In this document: in pieces, positions 47,562 to 60,157 of the stretch
How positions within the stretch are numbered: position 1 is the stretch's first letter
Layout of the letters: each line of letters begins with the position of its first letter
Source of the DNA: Floccularia luteovirens
Lineage: Eukaryota > Basidiomycota > Agaricomycetes > Agaricales > Squamanitaceae
Direction of reading: 5' to 3'
Assembly (NCBI GenBank): GCA_009739215.1
Contig: VSJF01000002.1
Location: 620,001-684,000 of the forward strand
DNA length: 64,000 nucleotides
Made by a program: the position numbers and the translations under genes
The notes under the pieces: model-generated
Seen by the model: only the letters and a program-made list of their open reading frames with translations
Databases searched by the model: none
What the model was told of the DNA's origin: nothing

Positions 47562-48812
47562 TCCATCGCCGGGAAGTCCATGACATAGACTACAACCATA
47601 CAGATTACAGGTTCAATGCTGGTGTCCTTAGTATGTAATGGTATCGTATGTTCATACTTTTCCTTCCCTCCTTCACCGAGTACTATGGAAGGTAGTGTAG
47701 TCTATGTCTTATTTTGCCAGGTAAATGCGATATATTCAGAGATACCATTATTATGTGCCTGTGATCTCCCTTTTTTATTTAATGTTGGCATTTATGTTAA
47801 TCCATAAGCCATTCATTCAGTTGATAAAAGAAAGAAGCCACAGCTAAGTAGATACAAGTCCTGCAATTTCGTTCTTCATATTTTACTTGAATATATATAA
47901 GTATGAGATCTGTGTCCCTAAACCTCTAGATTGGAAACAAAGCTCTGGAAGTAAACACAGTTTTGGAACAAATGCTGACTCGATTGGTATGATTTTTATT
48001 GCAGATACATTCAAATCTAAACGAACAGCCCGGGTGGACTGAAATGTACCTTGACCAGACCCCGAATGCAAAATAGAACGGCACAGCCAGCCCTACGACA
48101 CGAAGTTTGAAGTGCACCAAAAAACTTCCATCGCAGTCACCGATTTCCAATTCCCCGGAGAGAAGAATTTTTCTTTTGCTGTGCTGTCTTGATACTGCCG
48201 TACATCCTCTTATTCCCCAGAACTACCTGTCAAGGCCGTCGTAGCCCGTTGGCAACAAAAATGTTTCGGATCCATTCCCGCAGTCTCTACACCGAGGAAA
48301 AATGCTGTTAAAATCTGACTAGGCCAAACAAGGCCCAAAAGTACTTTTTGAATGTTGAGCGTTCAATTAGTGTGTCCGTCTGACATAGGAGGCCAACTTG
48401 GCAGGTCGAAACTGTTGATGGGAGAGACGTGGGCTCATCTTTATTGCAGCTTGTTGTTAATGAGGGGCCAAGTTTTCTTGTGCGTTCCTGATTGTAGGGG
48501 TATTTTATAGCAGTTGCCCAGGTCACAAGATGCTATGCACTGATGGAGAGTTAGACATATCACCTGGGTTTATCACTTGGCAAGAATTTATTTCTCCCTG
48601 ATGATGTCATACAGAACAATCTGGTTGTAGGTTCCCGGACTGTTGAAGGTCTTGCCGAGCAGAGAGCAGTGATAATCAATCTTATGAGCAATGCCAATTG
48701 CACAAATATTAACCTGAAAGGACAATGTTCAGACTGACGTACACAAACTTAGCAAATGGTCCGCTGGCTGTATTAAACTCACTATGACCTAAGATACATA
48801 ATTAACCTATAA
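47562..48812. other. Intergenic region, nothing recognised
   Basis: AT-rich. Short minus-strand ORFs near 47926-48150 and 48308-48526 have no family resemblance or splice-consistent continuation. Confidence 0.4.
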
Positions 48813-49510
48813 TTAACCCACCGTTGAGCATGGTACTGGAAGGGTGGCTTGTGTGATATGGTTCGACATCTTGTTTATTTCCGAATATATCTCTTTCACC
48901 CCTACTTGTTCTGCTTCCAGTATTTTTTTCCTGTATGCGGCAGCATCTTGTGCGGAAATTTCTTCTGTGCGTTCTCTGGTTTGAATTTCTCGTATGTTGA
49001 CCATCAAGAAAGCACGAGTAGTGGATTTAGAATCTGTTTCTATGTCAAGTTCGAAACCTAGTGTTGTTATTGTCAGTACAAGTTACTCTGAGACGTAACT
49101 GTTCATTGTTAATCACTTGATTGTCTGTCTATCTGTCCTTGTTTCTCAAGCAGCTGACTAAGTGTGAATGTTCCACTCGAGCCAATAGTTACGGGCGTTG
49201 ATTTCAGTAGTGGGATTCCGCTGCGATGTTTGACTGTGAATGTCAGCGTTGAATTTAGTCTCAACGTTAAGCTGGAATGGTAATCATATTCTGCAATTAT
49301 GTGGAAGGGGCCCAATACACTCACGTAGGCAGGTTTTCATGCCAAATTAGTGCGTCTTTACTTGTGGAGGTAGCGGTTCGCAGTGTCTCCCTGACATCAG
49401 GACCTTCCACTATGACAAAAGGATTATATCCTTTAGGTGCTTGTTTGGGGATTTTGGGCGAGATGCCATGGGCCGCGATGACTATCAAGGTTGAATCATG
49501 AGTGGTTTTA
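48813..49510 (-). pseudogene. C2-like domain gene remnant
   Basis: Three minus-strand exon-like pieces read in order. 49505-49330: STLIVIAAHGISPKIPKQAP and YNPFVIVEGPDVRETLRTAT. 49276-49120: SLTLRLNSTLTFTVKHRSG and GTFTLSQLLEKQGQ. 49060-48813: FELDIETDSKSTTRAFLMVN and IREIQTRERTEEI, ending in a stop. This is the plan of the C2-like N-terminal module in fungal NACHT proteins, as in the gene at 20687. There is no NTPase domain downstream, and no convincing start codon or first exon. It is probably a decapitated or stand-alone remnant; a small C2-only gene remains possible. Confidence 0.55.
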
Positions 49511-50338
49511 GGAGTTTATAGTGATAACTACTAACTATGGAACTGAATGCGTCTAGTTTCCTCGTATTTCCTAGATCATACGCGATAAGCATGAATAAAA
49601 CCAGGGATGGTGTCATACATACACGGAACGTTCTGAGCGGTCTCGAGACATATTCCTTCGAAAATGTTATATAAGAAAAGGAAGGATTGATGCGGGAACA
49701 CTGGTTCCTGGTCGGCTGTTGGCTGCACTTTTATACTGCGACGGACAGAAGGAAATTGTTGGTAGCTTTTATAGCTTATAAGCCTTATGGTGTCAAGATG
49801 GGCCGTAGTAGCATGTGACTTTTCTCGGAAAACAACTCTGGGCAGAATCGATAACAATGCGCATATAATGCTATTATTGTCAATCTGGGGTCGCCGTGTG
49901 CATGCTATGTGTCCACATACAAATTGCAGGCGCACAGCCTCGACAAAGTAGATCACTCCACTTTTGGAATGGTGGGAGCGGGCTAAAAGTAGTTCCTAGT
50001 AAATATGTCAGGATGATATTAAGTATTTCTTGAGATGGTAGCGGAACTGTGTCAACACTACCTTCTGGCAGAAAAAATGGGCAAGTCAATAAGGTCAAGG
50101 TGTTCTGGAGATTCTCCGGGTATTGGCTCGGTGAAATGGATGTACTTTCAAGGTGTAAACGGAAGACTGTGCGACGGTGCCGCCCTTGTTAGCACAGGTT
50201 CATCACTGTCATCAGTAGGGTCAGACCACGTGACTTGTAGGTCTCGTGGCACAGAATAATTTGTGGACAACTGATACAAGTACTACTGCTCATCGTTACT
50301 CAACTTCTTATTGTTCGTGTTCATTTATTTCACAACAA
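49511..50338. other. Intergenic region, nothing recognised
   Basis: No supported gene. The right end should contain the promoter of the lectin receptor gene, but no TATA box is clear. Confidence 0.4.
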
Positions 50339-52099
50339 ATGTTTTATTGCAAGAGTAGCCTTCCATGGATCTCTCTCGTACTTGCATGTCTGTTCTTCCA
50401 GTCTGCTCGGGGAACAGACGAGCAAACCCGGCTTGGGGATCATAAAATTGAAAGGGTGAGCAAGCCCATTTCATCCTTTTATTTCCGCCTCTTCTTGCAC
50501 AGCAAACTTCCGGTTGGATCATATAACATAATTCCAGTGGGTTGGAAATGAACCTTGCTCGGAAGTCTTCGCGACCGTGGTGTTGTGATTACCAAATTCT
50601 CGAACTTTACTGCTATATGTCCCAAGAGCAAAGAATGACTTCTTCTAGACAGTACAACTTCGCACGCACTCCATCTACGCTCCATATATCGACCAAGACT
50701 TACAAAATCGGTATGCACAGAGCTATGGATTCTTTGACTTCTAATAGAATAAACCGTACCTAGCTGGTGGGACTTTGGCGCTGATTCCTACGTGGTTTGT
50801 CCATTCATAGCTATAGTAGTGTTTCCTCTTTCATCTCACATATCACAAACCAGAACACGAACAAATATATCCGTTTGACACGTAATGCACCCTCATTAAT
50901 GGTGGGTCCACCAAATTCCTCAGACATCTTATCATACTTGACATTTTGGTAAAGGGATGGTTGTGGTCACGTCTCCCAATATCGTCCAACAATTTTGTGA
51001 TTGAAGTAGAATTCAAAGTATCCAAACCATTTCATGTCTTATATGGTCTTGCCTCATATCTTCATAGGTATCTGGGGACTCAACACATCTTTACGGTGAT
51101 GGAATGGCAATGTGGTTGACGACGGAGAGAACCCAACCAGGACCTGTATTTGGAAATCAAGGTTTGTTAATAAACACTGTTCATTGATCGTGTAACGTAC
51201 CTTCTGACACATCCTAGACAAGTTCAATGGACTCGGAATATTCGTTGACACGTAAACTAGCTTCCCATCTCCTTTCATACTCCACAATCTAATTCTCTTG
51301 ATATCAGATACGCTAATTCACGTCATGGTTATTCTTTCCCTCGCATCGGCGGAATGATGGGTGATGGAGAAACATCATACAATGTCGGGAATGATGGAGA
51401 TGGACAAATGCTTGGTGGATGCACAGTATGTTCACCGTTTCCTTACGATGTACCCGCACAAATGAGATGATCACAGGCGAACATTCGTCGAACGAACGTC
51501 GCTACGAAACTAAAAGTTACATATCTGAAGGAAAAACTTTTGGATGTAGGTTCCACCTACCCTGTTACTTCTGATTAATGTTAATCTTCATTATCTCGCA
51601 CAGGTGAAAATCCAGTATAAAGGCTGTTAGTAGATATTGTTATGACTCACTCAATTTTGCTGAAAAATACTCAGGGGACGAATGGACCGATTGCTTCTCT
51701 GTCAAAAACGTCACCCTACCAGGAAATCCTTTTGTTGGTTTCTCCGCGATGACAGGAGATGTCTCTGACGCTCATGAGTTAGTTGTGTTCAACAGCCTAA
51801 CATCATCCCATTTACTCATAATATACGTTTGTAGCATAATATCTGTAACAAGTTATTCAGCAATCCTCGGTGCATCAGATAAATCCACTGCTTCTGCGAA
51901 GAAGAGCCAAAAATGGACATCAAATACAGAAAGCACTTCATGGTCTGGTCTGTTCTTCAGATTCATCGTGTTTGTGGGCCTTTGTGCGGGATGCTTCTTT
52001 GGTTACAAGGAATATCTACGAAGAAACGCCCATGTAGGGATTGGGAACTTTGGTGGAGCCAATTATGGTGGCATGTATACCAATAACAAACGGTTCTGA
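50339..52099 (+). CDS. L-type lectin cargo receptor (Emp46/47, VIP36/ERGIC-53-like)
   Basis: Type I membrane lectin that carries glycoproteins between ER and Golgi. About eleven exons with ~50-bp introns. The signal peptide is PWISLVLACLFFQSARG. The L-type lectin domain runs through RTHSIYAPYIDQDLQNRWWD, NTNKYIRLTRNAPSLMG, WLWSRLPI, GDSTHLYGDGMAMWLT, GPVFGNQDKFNGLGIFVDTY, the metal/sugar-binding region HGYSFPRIGGMMGDGETSY and NDGDGQMLGGC, and RRTNVATKLKVTYLKEK. The domain ends at FSAMTGDVSDAHDIISVTSY. A stalk and one TM span (FFRFIVFVGLCAGCFFGYK) lead to a short basic cytosolic tail (KEYLRRN, ending NNKRF). The intron after the codon for residue ~39 is the longest (~190 bp) and may hide a tiny exon. 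Confidence 0.93.
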
Positions 52100-52204
52100 A
52101 GTGTAATGTTCTTGGAGGGGAAAATCTTATATATTACATACATGGTTTTTACAAAAAGTAATTCTATCAACTCTCCATAAACCATAACAAGAAATCCATT
52201 AAAC

Positions 52205-55195
52205 CACATAACGAACCGCTAATCGCTCCTTGACTATAAGAGGAAACAAGGCAATTTGTGCTTCCCATGCCATATTATCGTGCCACTCAAAATCCAGAGA
52301 AGTTCCCTGAACACTGAATCCAACTCAGGTGGTGGACGGTCATAGCGAACAATTGCAGTACAAAACCATCACAAGTTCTATATAATAGAAAAAGACAATC
52401 GTGTGAGTCTACATTGTCAGAATATGAAGACAATATATTAAACTTACGTTCGAAATACCAGCAGGACTCTTCTGTACGAGCGCGCAAAGTCCCTGGAAAG
52501 CGCTATCCTTTGCTTTATTATCGCGAATAGTATATATGACCTCATATATAAACGAGGCGCAACAAAGGTGGGGTGCATCAACCCAATTTTCCCTGTTGAT
52601 ATTGCGGCGCTGTGGTGAAGGTCTCGAGCGTTCTGGTCTAATAGGATGGGAACGAAACGGGAAATAAGGGGTTCAACCCATTATCAAAATTCAGGATCAC
52701 CTGTAAAAATGAACGAGAACGCTATGAGTGTGATAATGAGGATTTATATCTTATTTAACAGCATTTCACCTCCATACCGTAATTGCTAGCAATCGGATCA
52801 CGCAGCTTTATTCACAGCAGCTATAAATTCTGCTTTCCACTCAAGGTCCAGTTGTAAGATTAATTCTTGCAAAATGCAGGGCAAGTGTGGGCGGAGAGGG
52901 CCGAAGTGGGAAATATCCTTACCAATAGCTATAAATGCAGCAGGTCGCACTAACGAATGGAGTTGCTTCAGACCATAAATTCTCCAGAAAAATGCTGACT
53001 ATCCCCACCGAAAGATTCGGAAGGTAACCTGAGACTTGAATCAGTCCAGACAATAATCGAGGGCAACTACAAGTAACGTCGAGTCCGGTTCGTCCATTAA
53101 ATCAGGTTCTTGTGGGTATATTTGATATTGTCAAAGAGCATTATGAACGATAATCCTCTTCTTCATCCTTTGATGACCACCGTCTGAGAAGAGCAGGAAC
53201 GAGGATCCCAACAAAGACCGGGCCCTGAAGCGCCGAGCTGGTGGCATTAGCTAGAGTCATGGTAGTACCATACAGTACCAATATATTCTTGCGCCGGCAC
53301 TTTTTCCAAATCAATGAAGCAACGACGAAAGTGGCCAACACCGGTTCCAGAAAAGGTGTGAGTCCTGGACCGACAATCTCTTCGAGTATGGCCAGGGCAC
53401 TGCAACTCGCTTCTTGCATTCGTTCATTGCTGTCAAGAACCAGATGTAAAAGCTGTGCAATTCAATGAGATACTTAAATTAAAAGCTGATAAACCTACTC
53501 ATGTCTCCTAGTGTGGCAATAAAAAGTAGGATTCTCGTGCTTCTCCAGTGTTGGCTGCACACACCAACTCCCATAAAAGCCAGTAGTCCAGCGCGCGATC
53601 GAGCGAACGAGGGGCTAGGTAACCAGATAAGAATAAAACATCAAAAACTCGAGCACAGCATGCCTTTGGATCATTCAGAGTATTTATTATATAGGGCATA
53701 AAGGCAGGAAGGTGCGGCTCGATAACTCCTCTAAATCCTGAGAAGAAACGAAGTTAGATTAAAGTATGTTCGAAAAAGGTTATAGGATGAATAACTTCCA
53801 GCAATTATACCCAAAGAAAAATGCCGTTCTCTCGTACCAGCCAGTCATCACTCAACATTTCTTTTCCTCAGCGGTTCAAGGGGGATGTTGAGTAATTCAA
53901 CACCAAATTTTACTGCAAGAGCATCGAAGACAGTGGCGGTACACTTTCCTAAACTCCAATTACTGGACATGTCGCCCGGAGAATCATCATGTTCATCGAG
54001 AAAAGCAGCGATATATCTATTAGAAGAAATGCAGTCCTTTGTCCCATTGGAATCACATGGAATAACTTCCCCTTCGTTATGATGAGGCCTAGTTCCTAGT
54101 TGTTCATCGCGAATGATTAGATCTCCGTTGTCTTCGTCAAACTGACGTAGATAGTCTTCCCCATAGATCTAACAGAACAGGAGCAACTCTCCCTAGCAAA
54201 GGATGTAGGTGTATTGCTAAATCTGCGCCTTCAGCAAGTCGTAGCAATAATTCACAAGCTGCCAAGTCCATCGTTTCGTTCCCATCTTTGATGAACGTAG
54301 CATATACTCCGCAATGTTTGATATCTTTGATATCAACTTCTCCGGGTAGGCTACCCAAAGGAGAATCAGCGCCCAACAGCCGTGAAAGCGTACAGAGGAG
54401 TCTTTTATCCAGGAAGGTTGAACGAACAGTTATGAAGGTGTCCATATGGGTGAATAAGGAGCACGAGTTGATAGGTATAAGGTGCGATAGACAAGCTACA
54501 GCACACGACGTTATGATCCCCGATGGATGTTCAGACAACTTGGAGATAATGGATTCCAGAGAACTTATACCGTTAATTGCGATATCGAAGTTACGAGGGT
54601 ATTGCTGGAATGCTTTGTTCAGTATCTCAAGCTTCTCGGGATAGCCTAAGTTGAAATTACTAGTATCGACAATACACGTCTGCAAATATTGAGGTTGGCA
54701 TACAACCTCATCTCAATGAATGTGAAGGGGCTTACTTCTTGTCTACCCAAATCAGTAGAACCGAGACCATGCGTGAGTTGCTGTATACATTCCGGCAAAT
54801 TTTTGGCCACCAAAACGCCATGGTAGCATCGCAGTCAGCATTCCGAATCGTGACAGAAGAATCATTTAGTAAGGCTTTAAGCCATTGGGCTTTCACGTAT
54901 ACTGGCGCCACTTCAGATTGGGATCGAAGGGTAGAAAGCGCGTTCTTCTCGAGGAGGCGCCCTGCAGCTGCTCTTATGTGATCTTCCTCTTGGGTCACTG
55001 AACTTAGGATACATGCCAAATAGGCAATATAGTTGGTAACTTTCTTGAAATCATCGAGCTTCTAATGAGAATTTTGTTAGATAAAAATACAAGATTTGGA
55101 GTGAAGGAAATACTCGAGTTATGACATTTTGCATCCAGCATCAGATGACTCACGAATTGTAGTAGGCTTGCAGATGGAAGGGACCAGGGAGCCAT
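52205..55195 (-). pseudogene. Decayed tandem copy of transportin
   Basis: Collinear with the intact transportin at 55983-59336 but broken throughout. Recognisable pieces: start MAPWSLPSA (55195), ACILSSVTQEEDHIRAAAGR, SSVTIRNADCDATMAFW, FDIAINGISSLESI, SEHPSG with VACLSHLIPINSCSLF, IHLHPLLGRVAPVLLD, and QEASCSALAILEEIVGPGL. A one-base frameshift near 54165 separates the VAPVLLD segment from the following Tyr-Gly-Glu-Asp. Several introns have lost their splice ends, the acidic loop is eroded, and stops interrupt the HEAT repeats. The last match is the 3' end at about 52205. It is a pseudogene, older than a simple recent copy because divergence is high. Confidence 0.88.
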
Positions 55196-55982
55196 GTACA
55201 CCTCTACAAAAGGATACAAGCAAGATGAACGAATTCTCAAAGGGTTAAACTACAGAATACATCCTGTTCGAAAGCTGGTTGTATAGTGAGAACTTGCCAT
55301 CCAATGTGTTGTAACTCGTTAGAAAATAGACTCCATACATCGTGGGTATATTATACATTATATACTTTCATCCTAGATAATTCCACCAAAAATAACATAA
55401 CGATGACGGCTAAAATAACACATTCACGTGGAAAAGAAGGACATGAAGATATGTAATATGAAAGCTAAGGGACAGGTACTGGGCTACATTTACTACTTGA
55501 AAACATTTAGTCCACGTTCCACCGCACCACTTTGTATGATAGTGATGGAAAACGAGGGGTTATTGTTTTTATATCTACTTGCAGGATGAGAGGAAGAAAG
55601 AAAATGACTACACTACTGGCTACTATTGCTACTGACTACTAATGCTACGTAAAATTGGTAGGTGAGATGATCTGAACACAGGAAAAAAATAGATGATCAG
55701 CAACGCACATAAAATTTGCGTGACAAGATCATCGAAAAAAGAATTTCAAACTTTTTATGCAAAGGGGGTAATGGATGATATAAAAAGAAGTTGAAGTGAC
55801 TACTACTACTAAAAAAAGATCCGGATGCAAGAGATAGAAAAAAGAGAGAAAAGAAACATCAAGACAGATAATATGGAAGTCAAGTTTATGCGGGTACAAA
55901 AGAATTTGGCGGAACCCAATAATCTGAAAAGAACAAACAAGAAATTCTTCATTATTGAAAGTGTAGGGGTCAACGAGTGATT
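55196..55982. other. Spacer between transportin and its pseudogene
   Basis: AT-rich with CTA/ACT triplet runs near 55800 and A-runs. It corresponds to the 3' UTR and terminator of the intact transportin. No gene recognised. Confidence 0.45.
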
Positions 55983-58900
55983 CTAAACCCCGTAACGTGT
56001 TGCTAATCGTTCCTGGATTACAGGAGGGAACGACGCAACATGGGCAGCCCATCCTGCAGCATCATGTTGCTTAAAGCCTTGTAGAAGCGTCTGGAACATA
56101 GAATTCAACTCAGGTGATGGTTGATTCCAGCGGACAATTGAATTGCAGAACCACAATAAACTCTAAGGGGGTGGAAAGAAACGTCCATGAGAATTCAAAA
56201 AATGCACACCAGAACGGCGGAGAACGTTTACCTTTGCAATGCCGGCAGGATTCGTTTGCACAAGTGTGCAAAGTCCGCGGAAGGCACTATCCTTTTCTTC
56301 GTTGTCGCGGATTTCGTAAAGAGCCTGACACCAGGCTTGTGCAAATTCAGGTAGATGAGGCGCGACAAGGGTGGGATGCATCAGTCCAATTCTTCCTATT
56401 GATACTGCGGCGTTCTCGTGAAGGCTTCGGGGTGCCTTCGGGTGTAATAGAATAGGAATAAGACGGGCAATCAAGGGGTTAACCCATTGTTGGAATTCAG
56501 GATCATCTGTAAATAAACGGCAGCGTCGTAAGCAGAACTTTCGACGAAATTATTCTAATTCACAGCCTTACCTCGTCCATAGCGTAATGCAACCTCGCCG
56601 ACAGACCACGCAGCGTTATTTGAAGCACTTACAAATTCGGCTTTCGGCTCAGGGTCCAGTTGCAAGATCAGTTCTTGCATAATCCCGGGCATGTGCGGGC
56701 GGAGAAGTACAAAACATCCCATTGCCATATCACCGACGAGAGCATATGCGGACTGCCGCACTGAAGCCTGAGGGTGTTTTAGACAGACCGTTAGCAGAGA
56801 AATAAGATTCGGTTGGCTAGTTGCAATTAACGATTCGAGAGACATGCCTAAACCTTGGGTCAACCCAGAGAGTAAATCGAGGGCAACTACAAGGAAAGAT
56901 CTGTCAGGTTCTTCTAATTCGGGGTTTTGTTGATATGCCTGGTATTGGAGCAGAGAGTTGTGAATAATATTGTTACACCGTTCGAAGACAGGGCCAGCAT
57001 AAGGCAGGAAAGCAGGGCCCATTGCTATCGTTACTGACGCAAGGCACTGTTCAATTATAATTGAGTAAGTCCAAAAGGTATCCTTGAGTTAGAAAATTAT
57101 ATTAAGCACCTCTAGTAAGGGTATCAGATCTTCATCATCATCCTTTAATTTGGACCAGCGATTGTTGAGAGGAGGCATAAGGATTTCAACATAGTTCGGA
57201 TTCTGGAGCGCTCTTCCAACAGCGTCAGCAAGAGTCCCCACAGCATCATACAAGATCAGCATATTCTTGTGCTGATATTTGTCAAAGGCAAATACAAGGT
57301 TGCGCAACACTGGTTCCAAGAAAGGAGCAAGCTCTGGACCGGCATCTTCTTCGAGAGTGGCAAACGCGCTGCAGCCCGCTTCTTGCACCCGTTTGTTGTT
57401 GTCAAGGACCATACGTAGAAGCTGTGCAGTCGGATGAGTTATTTGAGGGAGTGTGGAGGGTGAATATACATACGCCTTCCATTGTGGGAATAAAGTACAA
57501 GTTCTTGTGCTCCTCCGATATTGGCTGCGTGCACCAGCTCGCATACCGGCCAAGAGTCCAACACGTAATCGAACGTACAAGAGGCTAGGTGACGAAATAA
57601 GATACATGCATCGCGAATCTTTAGAATTTTAGCATGCCTTTGGATCGTTTAGAGTATTAATGAGATATGGGACTAAGGTAGGAAGATGAGGCTCAATAGC
57701 ATCAATACATCCTAAGCAGAAATGAATCAGTAAGCTAACTTAAAGAGGCCAACTGATGTAATAGCTGACCTTCAGCCATGGCACCCAAAGCCAAGATTCC
57801 GCTCTCTCTTTGCAACCAATCAGTACTCCATAATTTTTCCTTCAGTGGTGCAAGAAGGACGTTCATGAGGTCCCCACCGAACCTCACTGCAAGAACATCG
57901 AGTGCTGCAGCTGCACACTTTCGTAAGTTCCATTCAGTCGACATTTCGTCCGCAAAATCGTCATCATCAAGATCATAATCATCTTCGTCATCCGAATCAA
58001 TGGTCTCTTCTCCATAAGCCCCGATACGCGGTTTGGGAGGGGCGGAACCTTCCGCTCCATTCGAATCGTGTTCAAATCCATGAGCTTTGCCTCCGTAGTG
58101 ACGAGGCTTGATATCTGTCTCCTTGTCAGGTACGACTGCGTCTTCCTGCTCTCCTCCCTCGAGCCAGAGAAGATCGTCTTCTCCATACACCATGCAATCT
58201 AACAAAACAGGAGCAACTTTCTCTAGCAGAGGATGTAGATATGGTGCCAATTCGGCATCCTCAGCGAACGTGAGCCAAAACTCGCAGGCTTCCAAGGCTA
58301 CATTTTCGTTCTTATCCTTCGTCGAATATAGCATGTATTCCGCAACGTTTGACATTTCGGGCATCAGCTTCTCAGGGCGAGCTGCGAGAAGGAGAACCAA
58401 GGCTTGACAAACGTGTCGGCGCACAGAAGGATCATCGTCAGAGGCACGTTTGAATAAACAAGCCATGAAGTTGTCGATTTGAACGAATAAGGACTGTGAG
58501 TTGATTGGTACGAAATATGATAGACACGCAACGGCATGTGATCTCATCTTCGCCGATGGATGCTCGGACAACATGAGGAACTTTGGGACCATGAAATCCA
58601 AAGGGCGTGTACCGTTGATTTCAATATCCATCTTACGAGGATAATCTTCGCATGCTTTTTCTAGCGTATTAAAAGCGGCCTAAATCAAACTGTTAGCGAT
58701 ACGCGTCTATAAATCACGGTCCATGAAAGGCAAAAATCATAGACATTTCCACGCGATAAGATTTATGACTCGATTCGTTTCGCGATATATCCCAACAAAG
58801 GCTTACGTGATGTGAAGTATGTGAAGGGGCTTACCTCTTGCCTATCTAAATCGGTAGAATCGAGAGTATTCACGAGCTGCTGCAAACATTCTGGCCAATT

Positions 58901-59336
58901 TCTAGGCTCTAGGATACCAAGGAATGCAACAATATCCTGGCTTGCAGCATTCCGAATCATGATCGAGGGATCATTGAAGGCTTGAAGTACTGCAGCTTTC
59001 ACATATTCTGCAACTTCTGGTTGCGATTGAAGGATAAGACGTGCATTATTCTTCAGAAGGTATCCCGCGATAGTTCTTATGCGATCCTCCTCCTGCGTCA
59101 ATGAGCTCAGGATATAAGCCAAATATGCAATATATTCAGGAGCGCGCGTAAACATATTGAGTTTCTAATGAGAAGAAATGGGATAACTTGTAAGAAAGGA
59201 CGATACATAAAATTTGAAGCAAAGAGAATACTTGGGTAATGGTACGCTGCACTGCAGCATTGCGCGTGTCAGTTGATTCATGAATTGTAGTAAGGATTTC
59301 CTGCAAGCCAGCAGGCTGGGGAGACCAGGGAGCCAT
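55983..59336 (-). CDS. KAP104: Transportin (karyopherin beta-2 / Kap104)
   Basis: Nuclear import receptor for PY-NLS cargo such as hnRNP-type RNA-binding proteins; binds RanGTP through N-terminal HEAT repeats. Multi-exon gene of the expected ~900-aa size. Start [20 protein letters not shown] at 59336, then [20 protein letters not shown] and [17 protein letters not shown]. Repeats run through [20 protein letters not shown] and [20 protein letters not shown]. The acidic RanGTP-sensing loop ([18 protein letters not shown]) is diagnostic of Kap-beta-2. Later repeats include [20 protein letters not shown] and [17 protein letters not shown]. The C-terminus [20 protein letters not shown] ends at 55983. 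A decayed tandem copy lies immediately downstream. Confidence 0.95.
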
Positions 59337-60157
59337 AGGAAGATGTATGCGCGTTTATAAAAGAATAGGACGACGGCCCCAAGAAAGAACGATGAGCAGG
59401 GGAGTATAAAGAAACGAACTGCAGAAAACCAATAATCTTGATGTTACTCTTTGTGTGTCTCTGTTTTCCGACATGAACCTGTCACACGTAACTCTCATCA
59501 CATCTCTTTTCCCCTCACACCCGCCTTCGGCTCACAACGGCGAACAGGGCTACAGACTCATTTAAGTACGCTTCTTCCATAAGAAATGTTGCATCAGTAT
59601 TGTAGAAAGCTCTGTATTATATCCCACTATCTGCCCGAGGATGAGAGGTCATACCAGAAGAGCAAGTCCAAGGGCAGGTCCCAGATGCTGGTTTATATAC
59701 TGTACTGCTCTTGTGCTGCGGGTAATATACTCTGCAGTGCTCCACACTCTCCAACATTCCAATCCACCAGCCACCATTATATTTTGATGGCCATACAAAC
59801 CCCCAGATCTTGCACAACTCAAGGCATCACGAAGATGAAGATCGATAGAATTGATTTCCGTCCATGTATCCTTCGGAGCCTTACGGCGATGCGATCAGTC
59901 ACAATGATGGTAACAATCAGTGACTTTTCACCTCCAGAGCGAGACTAGTCTTGATATGCACAATCACAAGTAAAATTTTTACATTACAGCCTTAGATAGA
60001 AGGAATGACCGTGCATACACCCTCCAAAATCTACAACTCTAAATGAATCCAGTCAAAGAAGCGAGAATGCAAAGAAAGGAAGGAAGATACATCATGCCAC
60101 TAGCAATGGTTCTCTTGTTTGAACCAGAATACTTCTTTCTTATAATCACAACATCAA
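59337..60157. other. Intergenic region, nothing recognised
   Basis: Holds the transportin promoter (minus strand) and the 3' flank of the FSH1-type gene. A 120-codon plus-strand ORF at 59586 has no family resemblance. Confidence 0.45.

Noticed and set aside
52205..55195. A second functional transportin paralogue
   Set aside because: Frameshift near 54165, lost splice sites and eroded acidic loop indicate a pseudogene rather than a divergent active copy.
59586..59948. 120-codon plus-strand ORF
   Set aside because: No start context, domain, signal or splice continuation; composition like the surrounding spacer.
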